A DNA stretch of 64,000 nucleotides. Source: Pomphorhynchus laevis. Lineage: Eukaryota > Acanthocephala > Palaeacanthocephala > Echinorhynchida > Pomphorhynchidae. The notes under the pieces are model-generated. The model had not been told where the DNA came from and did not search any database. It was given only the letters and a program-made list of their open reading frames with translations. Shown piece by piece: positions 10,469 to 20,650 of the stretch. A program made the translations under genes and the position numbers. Positions within the stretch are counted from its first letter, which is position 1. Each line of letters begins with the position of its first letter. The stretch is taken from positions 49,370 to 113,369 of the forward strand of contig WNNJ02003106.1 in the NCBI GenBank assembly GCA_012934845.2. Direction: 5' to 3'.

Positions 10469-10909
10469 AACAGTAAATTAATCAAGATAACAAAAACTTC
10501 TAATTTATTGAAACAACGCGTTTCGAAACATTTCTTTTTCACGTGATTACACTAAATATTAAATATTTTCTGCAGTATAACTTGATTCCGACATGAAATA
10601 ATTCAGCGTATATCAATCACACACCAAAATTCCAATTGTCATTGCATGTGATTGATATTAATGATATTTTTAGCATTTTATCGCTCATAACTTGCCCTAT
10701 CCAATATTGATCCGTTTGCTTCCTTTCGAAGATAATTTTAATCTCCTTGTACAATTTGCGTGAAGAATATATGATTTGAAAACTCAATTTTGTGATTATG
10801 AATAACATGAATTCTTTCATGTCGGAAGAAATCACCTGAAGAATAAATTTTTCGAAACGCGTTGTTTTAATAAATTAGAAGCTTTTGTTACTGGATTAAT
10901 TTACCGTTT
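10469..10909. mobile_element. MITE-like element with about 70-bp terminal inverted repeats, copy 1
   Basis: The left end (GTAAATTAAT...AACAAAAACTTCTAATTTATTG then AAACAACGCGTTTCGAAA) is matched in reverse complement by the right end (TTTCGAAACGCGTTGTTT then TAATAAATTAGAAGC, ending ATTAATTTAC). The element is about 440 bp, has no transposase and is almost identical to the inverted copy at 39022-39460. A half copy lies at 32596-32850. A 72-codon frame (10617-10835, minus) is kept in both full copies, but the duplication is recent enough to explain that. Superfamily cannot be named because no clear target-site duplication is visible. Confidence 0.75.
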
Positions 10910-11031
10910 ATTGCATATATTATATGGTTATAATATGTGTAATTAATATATGGTTAAAAATCTGGTAAATTAATATATGGGTATAATCCGGTATAATATG
11001 GTTATAATCTTGTACTCTAGGTAACAACTAA

Positions 11032-11118
11032 CCCGGGGTAGCTCAGTTGGCAGAGCGGTGGACTGTAGAACTTAAAGTCGTAATCCATAGGTCGCTGGTT
11101 CAAATCCGGCTCCCGGGA
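11032..11118 (+). tRNA. tRNA-Tyr (GTA) with 14-nt intron
   Basis: Acceptor arm CCCGGGG pairs with TCCCGGG at 11111-11117, and the discriminator base is A. The D arm is GCTC-AGTTGGCA-GAGC. The anticodon stem GTGGA/TCCAT encloses loop CTGTAG-A with anticodon GTA. An intron AACTTAAAGTCGTA interrupts the loop after position 37, the canonical place for eukaryotic tRNA-Tyr. The T arm is GCTGG-TTCAAAT-CCGGC. A run of five T at 11121-11125 is the Pol III terminator. An identical gene lies inverted at 32395-32481 within the same duplicated block. Confidence 0.95.
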
Positions 11119-11149
11119 TGTTTTTGTCGAACATGATATTCGAAATATA

Positions 11150-11184
11150 TTAAAAATTTACCTCTCGCCGATTACGTAACATTA
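11150..11184. repeat. 35-bp dispersed sequence, copy 1
   Basis: The 35 bases with core CCTCTCGCCGATTACGTAAC are found exactly, in reverse complement, at 30678-30712. Here they separate the tRNA flank from PLE-A. In the other arm they sit at the PLE-A/tail-repeat junction. Confidence 0.8.
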
Positions 11185-11189
11185 CATTC

Positions 11190-11890
11190 ATATGGAGAAA
11201 GCTCTATTATGATATACTGATGAAAGAAGTCAATTATAATTATTTAAATTTATACACAACATATGAGTGTGGTAATTTAAGTTTAGAAATAATTATTACA
11301 AATTATTGTTCTATAATATATAAAAAAGTTAAAAATTGAATCAGATAATAAAACTATACCTATATTATATTTGAATTCTAAATTACATAAAAATCTAATA
11401 AAACCTAGGTTCATATGTAGTGATTTTAAATGTACATTAAAGCCGCTTTCGGTTTATATGAATAAAATACTTAAAGTAATTAAAACACACTTTAAGAAAT
11501 ATTGTAAGGTAATCGAAATTAGTACTGATATAAAACACTATTTCAGTATTAATTCTACAAAAGAATTTTTAGAACACACAAAAGGAATAATTATTCAGAA
11601 TATAAATAAGTACGATTTTGGTACTTTTCATACAAATCTAAATTTAAAGAAACATTAAAAAATTAATTAATCTTATATTCGGCAAAATACATATATGTTA
11701 TAACTATAACGCCTATCTAACAAAAAGTAAACCATCAAATAAATATAAATATATGGATAAAATTTAATAAAATACTTAAAACAAATTAATTTCTACAAAA
11801 TAATTTGTAGAACACGCAAATACTTACGATTTTAGAAAACTTTATACAAATTTAGATTTAGCATATATTTAAGAAGTTAGAAAAATTAAT
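11190..11890 (+). mobile_element. PLE-A central RT fragments
   Basis: Contains KALLYYDILMKEVNYNYL, PILYLNSKLHKNLIKPRFIC (about 11353-11412), SDFKCTLKPLSVYMNKILKV, HFKKYCKVIEISTDIKHYFS and NINKYDFGTFHTNLNLK. The last is motif A, normally YDFSTLYTNL, with DFG..H changes. KLHKN.IKPRFI is the Penelope finger motif. Several frameshifts and stops interrupt it. A shorter repeat of the motif A region follows at 11760-11890. Confidence 0.8.
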
Positions 11891-11899
11891 TCATCTTAT

Positions 11900-12735
11900 A
11901 TTTTTATATATACATATCTATTTTAATAACAACTATTAATAAATCTAGTAATAACTTTGTGTTCAACTTAATTCAAATGAATAGAAAATTGTTGGAAGCG
12001 ACGTATTTATTAGATCGAGTAACTAATTCTCGCTTAGAACTAAGCATCAAACTGTTATTGGAATCCAAAATTACATAAAAAGGTATAAAACACTATTTTA
12101 ATATTCATTTAACAAAAGAAACTTTTGAACACACAAAAGTAATAATCCAGATTTATACAGTTAAATACAAACAATAAAAATATAATTTACAATTCGTTAT
12201 ATAATGACATAAAGGCTTACTTTGATCAGCTTATTAATAGTAAAAGCTTAATTACATCAAAGATTAACATTTGGAAAACTTATAGGTTAGATAAAATAAA
12301 AAATAAAATGAAAATAACAAATAATTATAAAAGGAAAGCTCAAATAAATATAGATATGTATACTGAACTTACTAAATTAAAGCATAACTATATAATAACA
12401 ACTATTGATAAAGCTAATAATAACTTTGTCTTCATATATAGAGAGAGAGCTTTAGTGGGATATACTGATAAAAGAAGTTAATTATAATGATTTCAATATA
12501 AGCACAACAATTAAGGTAGTAATTTAAATTTAGAAACAATTATTACAAGTCATTGTTCTATAATGGATAAAAAGGGTATAGCGATGGAATTAGATAATAA
12601 GACTATACCTATATTATATTGGAATCCAAAATTACATAAAAATCCAATAAAACCTAGGTTTATATGTAGTGCGTTTAAATGTACATTAAAACCACTTTCT
12701 GTCTATATGAATAAAATACTAAAAAAATAAAACAC
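11900..12735 (+). mobile_element. PLE-A fragments, N-terminal to KLHK region
   Basis: Includes ATINKSSNNFVF-like scraps near 11930, KIYNSLYNDIKAYFDQL (about 12180), INIDMYTELTKLKHNYII, TTIDKANNNFVF, then IITSHCSIMDKKGIAMELD, PILYWNPKLHKNPIKPRFIC and SAFKCTLKPLSVYMNKIL up to 12728. It ends in the middle of the RT. The 3' edge continues into sequence shared, inverted, with 30200-30640. Confidence 0.8.
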
Positions 12736-13100
12736 TTTAAAAAATATTGTTAGTTTAATAAAATACTTGAATACTTAAATACTTTCAGTAACCATTAAAA
12801 TTAAATAACTTTCAGTAACAAAATTCAATGATCAGTGCGTCTGAGCATGGTCACTGAGAATAAAGTGTATATCCTAATACAAATTATTATGTATTGCAAT
12901 TTTAGTTAGTTCGCCTTTATTTTCAAGGTAAACAAAAATGTACAGTTCTAGGCATATTAACCAAGGCAAATTACACCTATCAACATAATAATTGAATATT
13001 TGTGCTAAACAACACAAATATAAAAATTTTAAGTTGAAAATAAATTAAATTTCCATTTTATTTGAGGTTTAATAGTTGATGTGTTTAAATCAAATATTGC
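12736..13100. repeat. Left arm of long inverted duplication (flank)
   Basis: Non-coding sequence containing GCGTCTGAGCATGGTCACTG and TTTGTGCTAAACAACACAAA. It is repeated in reverse complement at 30200-30560 with the same neighbouring PLE-A fragment. A shorter diverged match (TATTCTCGGTGATCATGTTC) lies at 36090-36150. Confidence 0.85.
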
Positions 13101-13726
13101 CATCAACATGTTGTTCGTTTTAATATGTAGTGGTTTGAAATGTACATTAAAATCCATGATAACATATAACGATATCATTATATATCATATAATGATAACA
13201 TTATATATGTTAATGTAATAATTATATGATATATAATATATTAGAATATATAATAATGTGATATACATATATATCATATGTATGTATACATGATAGATAT
13301 ATGTATGTATACATGAATCCGAGAGAGTAGGATAGAATCATTTACAATGTCGAACGTAGAAGACATGCCATGATAGATTGCGATACTGCGTAGTTTTATT
13401 TCGCGAACATGAAGTAGATCACTGAAATTATTTTAACGAACGAGTATATGGTTTTAATGTGAAAAGTTAGACGGCACACGAATTTTGGGTTCCGCTGTAG
13501 CGACTAATCAATATATATGTATATATATGAATTTTTAATGGAATAAAGGCAAAACTGGTCTTCATTGGTAATGAATTTGACTAAAGTTGCGAAACCTGAG
13601 CCTCACGTAGCATATGTTGCCCTGACACAATCGCTGCATTACGAGTGGTCACTTATATAGCGGTATTGCAGATTAGTTAGGAACTGTTTCTCCATTTTAT
13701 CGGATTGATACAATATTTTTATTGGA
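13101..13726. other. Low-complexity AT block and spacer
   Basis: 13150-13310 is rich in ATATAT-type dinucleotides. 13320-13726 is unique sequence of slightly higher GC with no recognisable gene. Confidence 0.5.
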
Positions 13727-14540
13727 TTGAACAACTTGGTCTTGCCTTTGAAAGGCGTCGATTGGGACACAGCTCGAATTAGCATGATGAAATTTCCGAA
13801 ACGCTTGTGGAGTTTAAAAATTGACGATCCCTTGAAGGACTCCAAGTTAAAGTTCATCAATTCTCAACCCATGCGATCACGTTTATTACGCCCCGAGGTA
13901 GACAACTCTAATGAAAAAATTGTCACGCTCATAAGGGAACAAAGACGAAACATGCAAAAAAGAAACTAGATTTGCTCACGACCGGTCTAGAGAGTTCAAG
14001 TTTTTTCATGAATTACTTAACCATCCCAGCATCATCAACTTGGTTGTCAGCGAAGCTATTGGACATTTTTAGGCGTCATCTATGCTTACGCCAATTCCAA
14101 TATGCTTTAGCAGTTCGATATGGTTTTCTTCTACACCGAATCAACCAAGGTGCTGCAGCTGTGGGGCTGTTTTTGCTCTAAGTCATTGCCTGACTTGTAA
14201 GATTGATGTATTACAAATATTGCGTAATAACACAGTAAGAGATTTTTGATAAAAAACTGACAAAAAGTGTCATCATCAGTAGCTATTGAACCAATCCTAC
14301 TCCGAATTCCAGAAAATACTGATTTCAAAATAGCATCAACAACTCGTAATGTGGAAGCTCGTTTAGATATTGAGTGTAACGGCTTGTTCGATGATTCAAC
14401 TGAGCGGTCCTTGTTGGATATAGTTGTCTTTAATCATTTTGCTCCGTCGTATGCTTCTGACAATCCAAAATCTAATTTTGAATATCACGCCAAACGAAAA
14501 ATATCTAAATACAACGACGCTTTCACTTATATTACGACTT
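13727..14540 (+). mobile_element. RLE-LINE copy 1, C-terminal part
   Basis: The plus strand first gives NNLVLPLKGVDWDTARISMM...EKIVTLIREQRRNMQKR. After frameshifts come the FQYALAVRYGF block and a Cys/His finger (CSCGAVFALSHCLTCKIG in mixed frames, about 14145-14205). Then comes VAIEPILLRIPENTDF...NVEARLDIECNGLFDDSTER, continuing LLDIVVFNHFAPSYASDN and FEYHAKRKISKYNDAF. EARLDI..G.......DI.VFN.FAPS looks like the nuclease core (PD-(D/E)XK-like) of RLE-type elements. The piece ends exactly where an internal RT segment of a second copy begins at about 14541. Confidence 0.65.
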
Positions 14541-15975
14541 AAAGAATCATCACCAAGCATGCATCACTTCTGGTATGCAGACGATGGAAATGTGATCGGC
14601 TCACAGCATCTCGTAAAAGAACTATTTGAACAAATCTCGTCGATAGGCCCTGCATATGGATTTTATATTAATCCTGCCAAGTGCAAAATATATGCTAATA
14701 ATAACAGCCTTCCCGCCTTGAGAGATATCTTCCATGAAACAGGAGTTAAAATCTGTGAATATGGATTGACCGTACTGGGCACACCGATTGGAAATCCGCA
14801 GTACGTCAAAAGCTTCATTCGCACAACTGTTGCTTCCATCTCAAATTTAATGAATCGGTTTACCGAAATTGGCCTAAACGATATACAAATCGCTTACGCA
14901 GCCTTACCTCGTTCAGTTCAACACAAATTGACATACATAAAACGTTTGAATTTATGCCATGATGATTGGTTTGATCCCATTTCAATGTCGATAAAGGAAT
15001 TCTTCAAAATAATGTGTGATCTAGACCTAATTGAAAACAATGCTATGTGGCGTGTCTTCAAATTCGGAGTTCGTAATGGTGGAGTTGGTATTAGAGAAGA
15101 CAATTGTTCAAATGTGGAATATTCATCATCCAAAACGCTATGCGCTCCATGTATGGAAGGCCTCACGGGTGCAGATCTCAATTAAGAGCAGGATAAAATA
15201 CTGACTTCAACTCGAATCGCTAAAAAATCAGAGAAAAATCCGAACTAGCTAATATATCCCTTAGTTCAGATATCAATCTAAAAACCTCACTCCAGCACTT
15301 ATCAAAAAAAGGAACTTCATCCTAGCTCAGTGTATACCCAACTCATAATTCCAATACGAGATTAAATAATGTTGAATTCAAAGATGCGTTAGCAGCGCGG
15401 TACGGTCTCGTACAGAAGAATGCTCCTTGCATATGTCAATGCGGAGAACAATTATCATTAACACACTTACATGCAGGCTAGGCGGACTTCCATCAATGCG
15501 TCATGATGTGATTTGCGACATATTAAGTAAAAAAATTAACAGAGGTTAGTCATAACGTCCAGATTGAGCCCGTCATGAATTCTGTCAATAACAATGTTAT
15601 ATTCGAAAACCACACAACAACCCGAGATAATGATGCAAGGCTTGACATAGCTTGTTCCGGACTGTATGGCGATAGAACTGTGCGTATTTTCATATGCGTT
15701 TTCAACGCATTCGCTCCTTCTAACAGCTCAAAAACAGTAGATGCGTGTTTCGAATATCACGAAACAAGAAAGAAGAGCAAGTATCCGGAAAGAGTTACTG
15801 TTGTTGAACACGCAACATCCATACCTGTGGTTTTTTCTCACTGGAGTGGTGCTGGTAAAGAAGCCAGTCAATTATTAAAGCGGATCGCCAGACTGCAATC
15901 TCTAAAAACGGAGCTTAATATTCACAACAAATATCAAAGATTCAATCGTGCCTTGGAATAGCATTTTGTCATATG
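14541..15975 (+). mobile_element. RLE-LINE copy 2, RT to C-terminus
   Basis: Begins within the RT palm with SMHHFWYADDGNVIGSQHLV (motif C is YADD). It continues FYINPAKCKIYANNNS, LTVLGTPIGNPQYVKSFI, RFTEIGLNDIQIAYAALP, and ends this frame with GVRNGGVGIRE at about 15100. After frameshifts the finger region follows (CICQCGEQLSLTHLHACRLG, about 15427-15485). Then come the C-terminal domain ENHTTTRDNDARLDIACSGL, VFNAFAPSNSSKTVDACFEY and ERVTVVEHATSIPVVFSHWS (15575-15961). The order RT, CCHC-like finger, nuclease-like domain agrees with RLE-bearing non-LTR elements. The best open stretch is 253 codons (14424-15185). It has several breaks and is not functional. Confidence 0.7.
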
Positions 15976-16370
15976 ATTTCACGGTGTATTCGCGCGGCAC
16001 GATCATCACGGAACTGTCCAACCCCGTCCTGTCTCTACGACGTAGCGGACACATTCTCACACTAAAGGATTTGAGATTACTTTGTTTGTAACTTATTTCA
16101 ACTTGTTTATAACTTATTTATACAAAAAAAATAAAAAAAATAATTTAATAATATCTTTTTCATTAAGAAATAAGAAAATATTTACTTTGAAGATACTGCT
16201 GAACTTATATCTTCAGTATTTTTGTAAAAAGATCCATTAAACAAATCTAGTAATGTGAACAAATTGAGATTCAATATTTTTGATAGTTTCTTTAAATCGA
16301 ATGTTTTCTTTTAAATTATATAATTCGAGAGGCAAAACTATCGAATAGAAATAACAAGTTTAATATATTT
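15976..16370. other. Spacer downstream of the GPCR gene
   Basis: 15976-16060 is still GC-richer and probably the 3' end of the retroelement. The remainder is AT-rich and should include the 3' UTR of the minus-strand GPCR. Confidence 0.4.
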
Positions 16371-17438
16371 TTAAAAATCTGTGTACAAATTTTGTGAATG
16401 TGATTCGCTGCAACCTGTTTTATCAGTTTTATTTTTCTTATGAGCATTAATATGCATGTTAAACAGTTGGATAAATTCCCGACGAAATTCCCGTCCACTA
16501 AGAACATAAATGAAAAACGTACAAGCGTGATTGATATAGAATATGAGAATAACGATTGTCCATTCCAAATTGTAGTACCTTCTAGTAAACTGCCATCTCT
16601 CATTTGCTACAAAGTAGCAGTTGACCGGTGTATTTAAAGAGATAAAAAAGAGACAAGTGGCCAGCGTCATTACGGTTAAGCTTCGTTGTTTTGATGATGT
16701 GCGATTTGTGATGGTCTTCGAAGTAGATTTTACCTTGCGTATGATTAGTAGACCTGTAATAACAAGAACAGCAAATGGAATGCATGTATAGCCTACAAAA
16801 CTGATTATCGGGTAGTAATGATTTCTAAATTTGTAATATAATGGGTTATCGATGTTGTTAACGGTACATGCTCGACCACTGTCCGAATTCGATATCTTGT
16901 AGTAAGTTGGAAAATGCCAATCTGAAAGCAGTATTAATAATATGTATGTTAAGACAAGCTTCCAGAATGTATATTGCCGTTCGAATTTAAAATGAATAGT
17001 TCTGTGGCATATCAATAGATATCGCTGCAAAGACAGTAACATCAGAACATGACTCGACAGATGAATAAATGCATATGTTAAATATAAATGTAGTTTACAA
17101 GACATATTGGTTTTTCTAATATTTATATCGAATCCAAAGCGTATTACGTGTCCGAGAAGACCGACAAATACATTGCCTATATTTATAAAGGAAAATAAAG
17201 CTAGCAATGCCGCAGTTATATTGCCCTTAAACTTTCTCGACGTTAGTGTTGCTATAGACAGGCAATTTCCGATTACACCAACTATAATTAGTATACTGCC
17301 GAAACAAATTGTAATAATTTTTACCACTTCAGCTGAAGCATTTTGCCTATCGGTTTTTAACAATATCGGTTTTACATTGCGATAAACGTTGTTACCAAGT
17401 TCAGCTGATATGTTAAAGTCATTCAATGATGACAGCAT
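16371..17438 (-). CDS. Rhodopsin-family (class A) peptide-type GPCR, single exon
   Basis: A 355-residue protein with seven hydrophobic helices at about 38-66, 72-96, 114-138, 156-173, 208-233, 252-275 and 291-312. GNCLS (57-61) is the helix 1 asparagine motif. C114 and C191 are placed for the conserved disulphide between helix 3 and extracellular loop 2. Helix 3 ends LQRYLLICH, so the arginine of D/ERY is kept but the acidic residue is glutamine. Helix 6 has SLNTPVNCYF. Helix 7 reads INHACTFFIYVLSGREFRRE, a variant of NPxxY followed by helix 8, as in many spiralian FMRFamide-type orphan receptors. The N-terminus has N-x-S/T sites and no signal peptide. The start ATG gives a normal family length. 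It is expected in the plasma membrane and to signal through G proteins; the ligand cannot be inferred. It is open throughout and looks functional. Confidence 0.85.
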   Translation of the reverse strand: MLSSLNDFNISAELGNNVYRNVKPILLKTDRQNASAEVVKIITICFGSILIIVGVIGNCLSIATLTSRKFKGNITAALLALFSFINIGNVFVGLLGHVIRFGFDINIRKTNMSCKLHLYLTYAFIHLSSHVLMLLSLQRYLLICHRTIHFKFERQYTFWKLVLTYILLILLSDWHFPTYYKISNSDSGRACTVNNIDNPLYYKFRNHYYPIISFVGYTCIPFAVLVITGLLIIRKVKSTSKTITNRTSSKQRSLTVMTLATCLFFISLNTPVNCYFVANERWQFTRRYYNLEWTIVILIFYINHACTFFIYVLSGREFRREFIQLFNMHINAHKKNKTDKTGCSESHSQNLYTDF

Positions 17439-18091
17439 TTGAGTGTATTTATAGTAACCAGTTTTAGCATTAAAACAGTAAATTTACTTTAACATTCCTT
17501 GACTCTCCTCTGAATCTAAACGAAAAATTTTATCAAAAATGTTATCAGATTTTTTATTGGAAAGCTTTAATTTCATCACCTGATTAATGAATTATTTTTT
17601 CATCCAGATGTAAAGAGAGAATCTCTCGCTAACTTTTTCGATAAAAGAGATTTATGTTTTTTCGCAAAAGTTTATAAATTACTAATTTTATAAAATTATT
17701 TTGTGAAGAGATGCTACGTACATTTGGTATGACGTTTTCAACTCTAATTGAATTAAAAATTTATAAATACAACATATACTTATACTATCTTAGAATTTTT
17801 ATTTGAGCAACACATTATTCCAACACATTTATATTCAATTAAATTAATTGAATATAAATTAATAAACTTATCAAATTAATTTAATTAATATATTTAATGT
17901 AATATTTTTAATTATATGATTTGATTATTATAACTTTTAAATTAAATAAATGAAGATATAACGTACAATGTCATATTAATATTTATATCTAAAAATAGTC
18001 ATATTTTTAATATGACTAGATAATATATATCTAGTCATATATACGTTATCTATGACTAGATAACGTAAATGTTCCATTTGATGTATTTTAA
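17439..18091. other. AT-rich spacer with strong hairpins
   Basis: Upstream region of the GPCR with no promoter element recognisable. At 18043-18066 ACGTTATCTA and TAGATAACGT form a perfect 10-bp stem with a TGAC loop. Just before it ATGACTAGAT/ATCTAGTCAT forms another, both built on the CTAG core, which could make a cruciform. Confidence 0.5.
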
Positions 18092-18217
18092 TTTATATCG
18101 TTAAGATGACATATTTAAATTTACAAGAAACATATTTTTGCATGAGCATTCATGCATACCATATAATATAAAATATAATACATTAAATAATGAAATTTTA
18201 AGAATTGCAACAATTTG
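18092..18217 (+). mobile_element. PLE-A RT thumb fragment
   Basis: Plus-strand sequence coding KMTYLNLQETYFCMSIHAY in broken frames is nearly identical to the reverse complement of 31270-31395, which encodes DDIFKFTRNIFLHEHSCIPY and NTLNNEILRIATI. It is an isolated 125-bp scrap. Confidence 0.8.
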
Positions 18218-18659
18218 TTTATCGAACGTGAAATCTGTTTTAAAATTTAATTTATTAAATTTTATACGGGACAGGCATGTATTTCCCATTTTAGTGTTTA
18301 TTTAATTTAGCTTTAATCTGTGTTTTTAAAAATATTAAAACTATTTTATATCGTGGATTAACCAACTTGCATGTAAAAGTAAAAAATATATATAATGTAT
18401 TATTTATTAGTAAATGTAATATTTATTTAATACGTTAAATATGATTTGACAAATTTATCTACAAAATTTAAATTAAAAAATAATCCATAAATGCTATCTA
18501 TAAATGTTGTCTACAAATAGAAATTGAAACGCTTTTTCAAATGATTCATACTGTTTTGTGAATAATAAAATTAAAACAAGAGTTTATGCAGAGTTTGTTA
18601 ACTCGGGAATTATTTCCTTAAATTCTTTACTAGTCTATGATTATCAAAATCATAATATA
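18218..18659. other. Gene-free stretch
   Basis: AT-rich unique spacer. The 60-codon frame at 18558-18740 runs into the tandem repeat and has no domain. Confidence 0.4.
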
Positions 18660-18945
18660 TTTCATGCACTCTATATTGACATATCTATAAGCACACGTCA
18701 AATTTGGTCGCGTTGTCGAATAATGGAGACGTGTGCATAGCGAACTCTATGTACGGGGTTCAAACTTCGAGCATGCACTCTATATTAACATATCTGTAAG
18801 CACACGTCGAAATTGGTCGCGTTGTCGAATGGTGGAGACGTGTGCACTGCGAACTCTATGTACGAGGTTCAAACTTCGAGCATGCACTCTATATTGACAT
18901 ATCTATAAGCACACGTCGAAATTGGTCGCGTTGTCGAAAGACATA
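18660..18945. repeat. 109-bp tandem repeat with tRNA-like block, 2.6 units
   Basis: Units start CATGCACTCTATATT at 18663, 18772 and 18881. Each unit has GGTCGCGTTGTCGAATGGTG, resembling a Pol III A box (TGGCnnAGTGG), and GGTTCAAACTTCGAG, resembling a B box. In between lies a stem GCACACGTC/GACGTGTGC. The layout suggests derivation from a Ser/Leu-type tRNA (long variable region), as in tRNA-derived SINEs, but the acceptor stem is not kept, so it is not a working tRNA gene. Confidence 0.6.
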
Positions 18946-19699
18946 GGGGCACCCGATGATGAAGGAAATTCACTTTTTATTATTAATCATAATAATATAT
19001 ATTATTTAAAATTATTTATTATTTATTATTAGTCATTATTATTACAAGCTCTTATAAAACTCTCAACATACAGTAAACGACTATATGACATTCAACCGAC
19101 ATTGATAATTTTGTTCTATTGTGTTGACAATTTTCAAATAGTTATGAACTGAAATAAAATGCTAGCATTAGAAATAAATTGATTTTCTTAAAAAAATTGT
19201 TTTCTATTATTTAAAAACAACAATAAATTATAACTACATTCCTTTATAACTTTGTTTCGTTAGACGAATTAAAATTAATTTGACATGTTGATATTGTAAG
19301 TGGTAAAAGCATCTTATTTACTTGCGATTTACTCAAATAAATACAAAATTGCAGATACTCAAAATGGTTATTAAATTTGCGCATTTAAAATAATCTCCTC
19401 ATGTAAATTCGCAGGGTGTGCATTGCTGCTTATTTGTCACATAACAAATAAGGTTACGAATGAACTAATTTATATCGATCCTGCTTTAAAATTTCAAGTT
19501 TAAAGAATGAATCTTAATCATTTTGAAATAATTCGATAATTCAAATTTTAAAGGATATATTTCTTATTATAAAGAATCATTTGGAGCTGGATCAAAGAAA
19601 AAATGAAATTTTTTATTGATATTAAAATTATTTTTTTATATTTTCAAAATAGTTTAGAAATAAAACAAAATAAATAAAATAAAATTTTAAATAAATAAT
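18946..19699. other. Gene-free AT-rich stretch
   Basis: No gene or repeat recognised. Confidence 0.4.
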
Positions 19700-20168
19700 T
19701 TGAAAAAATAGAAAAATAAAAAAAAATAATAATAATTAAAAATAAAAAGAGAAATAAAAGTAGAAAATATAATTTTAATATTATATTTTGATATTTCGCT
19801 AATTTCTGTTAGCATCTTCAGAAAATTACAATGTTTTTTAAATGTACATGATTTTATAAAAAAGTTTAAAACGATCACCGCCATTTGCTTTGAACATGTG
19901 TTGCTGTTATTAGCGATAACCAGCTGCTTTCACTGTTGTTTGAATTTATGACACGATTCGGCGACTTTTGCAGGTACACAAAGTAAAATGAAAGGAATGA
20001 TTCAAAATAGTTTAGAAACAAAAGAAAAATAATTACCATAATATTTTCATTCAAAGTAAATAATTTAAAAAAATTAGAAAAATATAAAAAAATATAGAAA
20101 AATTAAATAAATTATGAAAAATAAAAACAGAAAAGATTATTTAAACAAAAGAATCGTTTACAACATCT
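19700..20168 (-). mobile_element. PLE-C 3' tail
   Basis: Sequence downstream of the PLE-C coding end on the minus strand. On that strand at 19790-19822 it carries CTGAAGATGCTAAC followed by TTAGCGAAATATC. That is the CTGANGA, 5-bp stem (GCTAA/TTAGC), GAAA arrangement typical of PLE tails and related to the hammerhead core. A similar motif (CTGAATATACTAA...TTAGCGAAATGTC) lies on the other strand at 21194-21226, as expected for an inverted element. Confidence 0.6.
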
Positions 20169-20650
20169 TTACAAAATATTTAAAGTTTCGTCAGGCTTAT
20201 TATTTGGCATAATAATATTGGAGTTTTTATGAATGTAATAAGCCTCAAGAATTTTTCTATTTAAACAATTGGTTTCTTTTATTAAAGCAACAGTATTATT
20301 ATAATCAACATTGTGATCTAAATTTAAACTATGGTCTACAATAGCGCTACTTAGGACCTTTTTGAGTGTGTTTTTGTGTTGTTTTAATCTAATCTCTAAT
20401 GTTTTGCCTGTTTGACCCACATATATTTTATCGAATTCTAAACAAGAAATTTTATAAACAACTAAATCATTATCATGTTTGGGTTTTTTATGTTGTGTAA
20501 CTTAGGTATTTTACTATTATACAAAACAATATTTGAAGTATTTAATGTTTTATCGTTTGAAATAAATCCTTCGAAATTAATATTCCAAAAATTATTTATA
20601 AATGGTAATCCTATATATTTCGTTTCTCTTTCTGGGCAACTTGTTTTAAT
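20169..20650 (-). mobile_element. PLE-C C-terminal part with GIY-YIG endonuclease
   Basis: The minus strand reads EKYIGLPFINNF, LNTSNIVLYNSKIPKLHN, then after one frame change VVYKISCLEFDKIYVGQTGK, TLEIRLKQHK, AIVDHSLNLDHNVDYNN and NCLNRKILEAYYIHKN. VYK..C...KIYVGQTG..L..RL.QH is the GIY-YIG nuclease signature (VYK and YVG, then R and H), and EAYYI supplies the catalytic glutamate. In canonical Penelope elements this domain follows the RT and nicks the target DNA. One frameshift near 20480 separates the RT tail from the nuclease. Confidence 0.85.

Noticed and set aside
10617-10835. 72-codon frame inside the MITE as a transposase remnant
   Set aside because: No DDE or zinc-finger pattern; conservation between the two copies is explained by recent block duplication.
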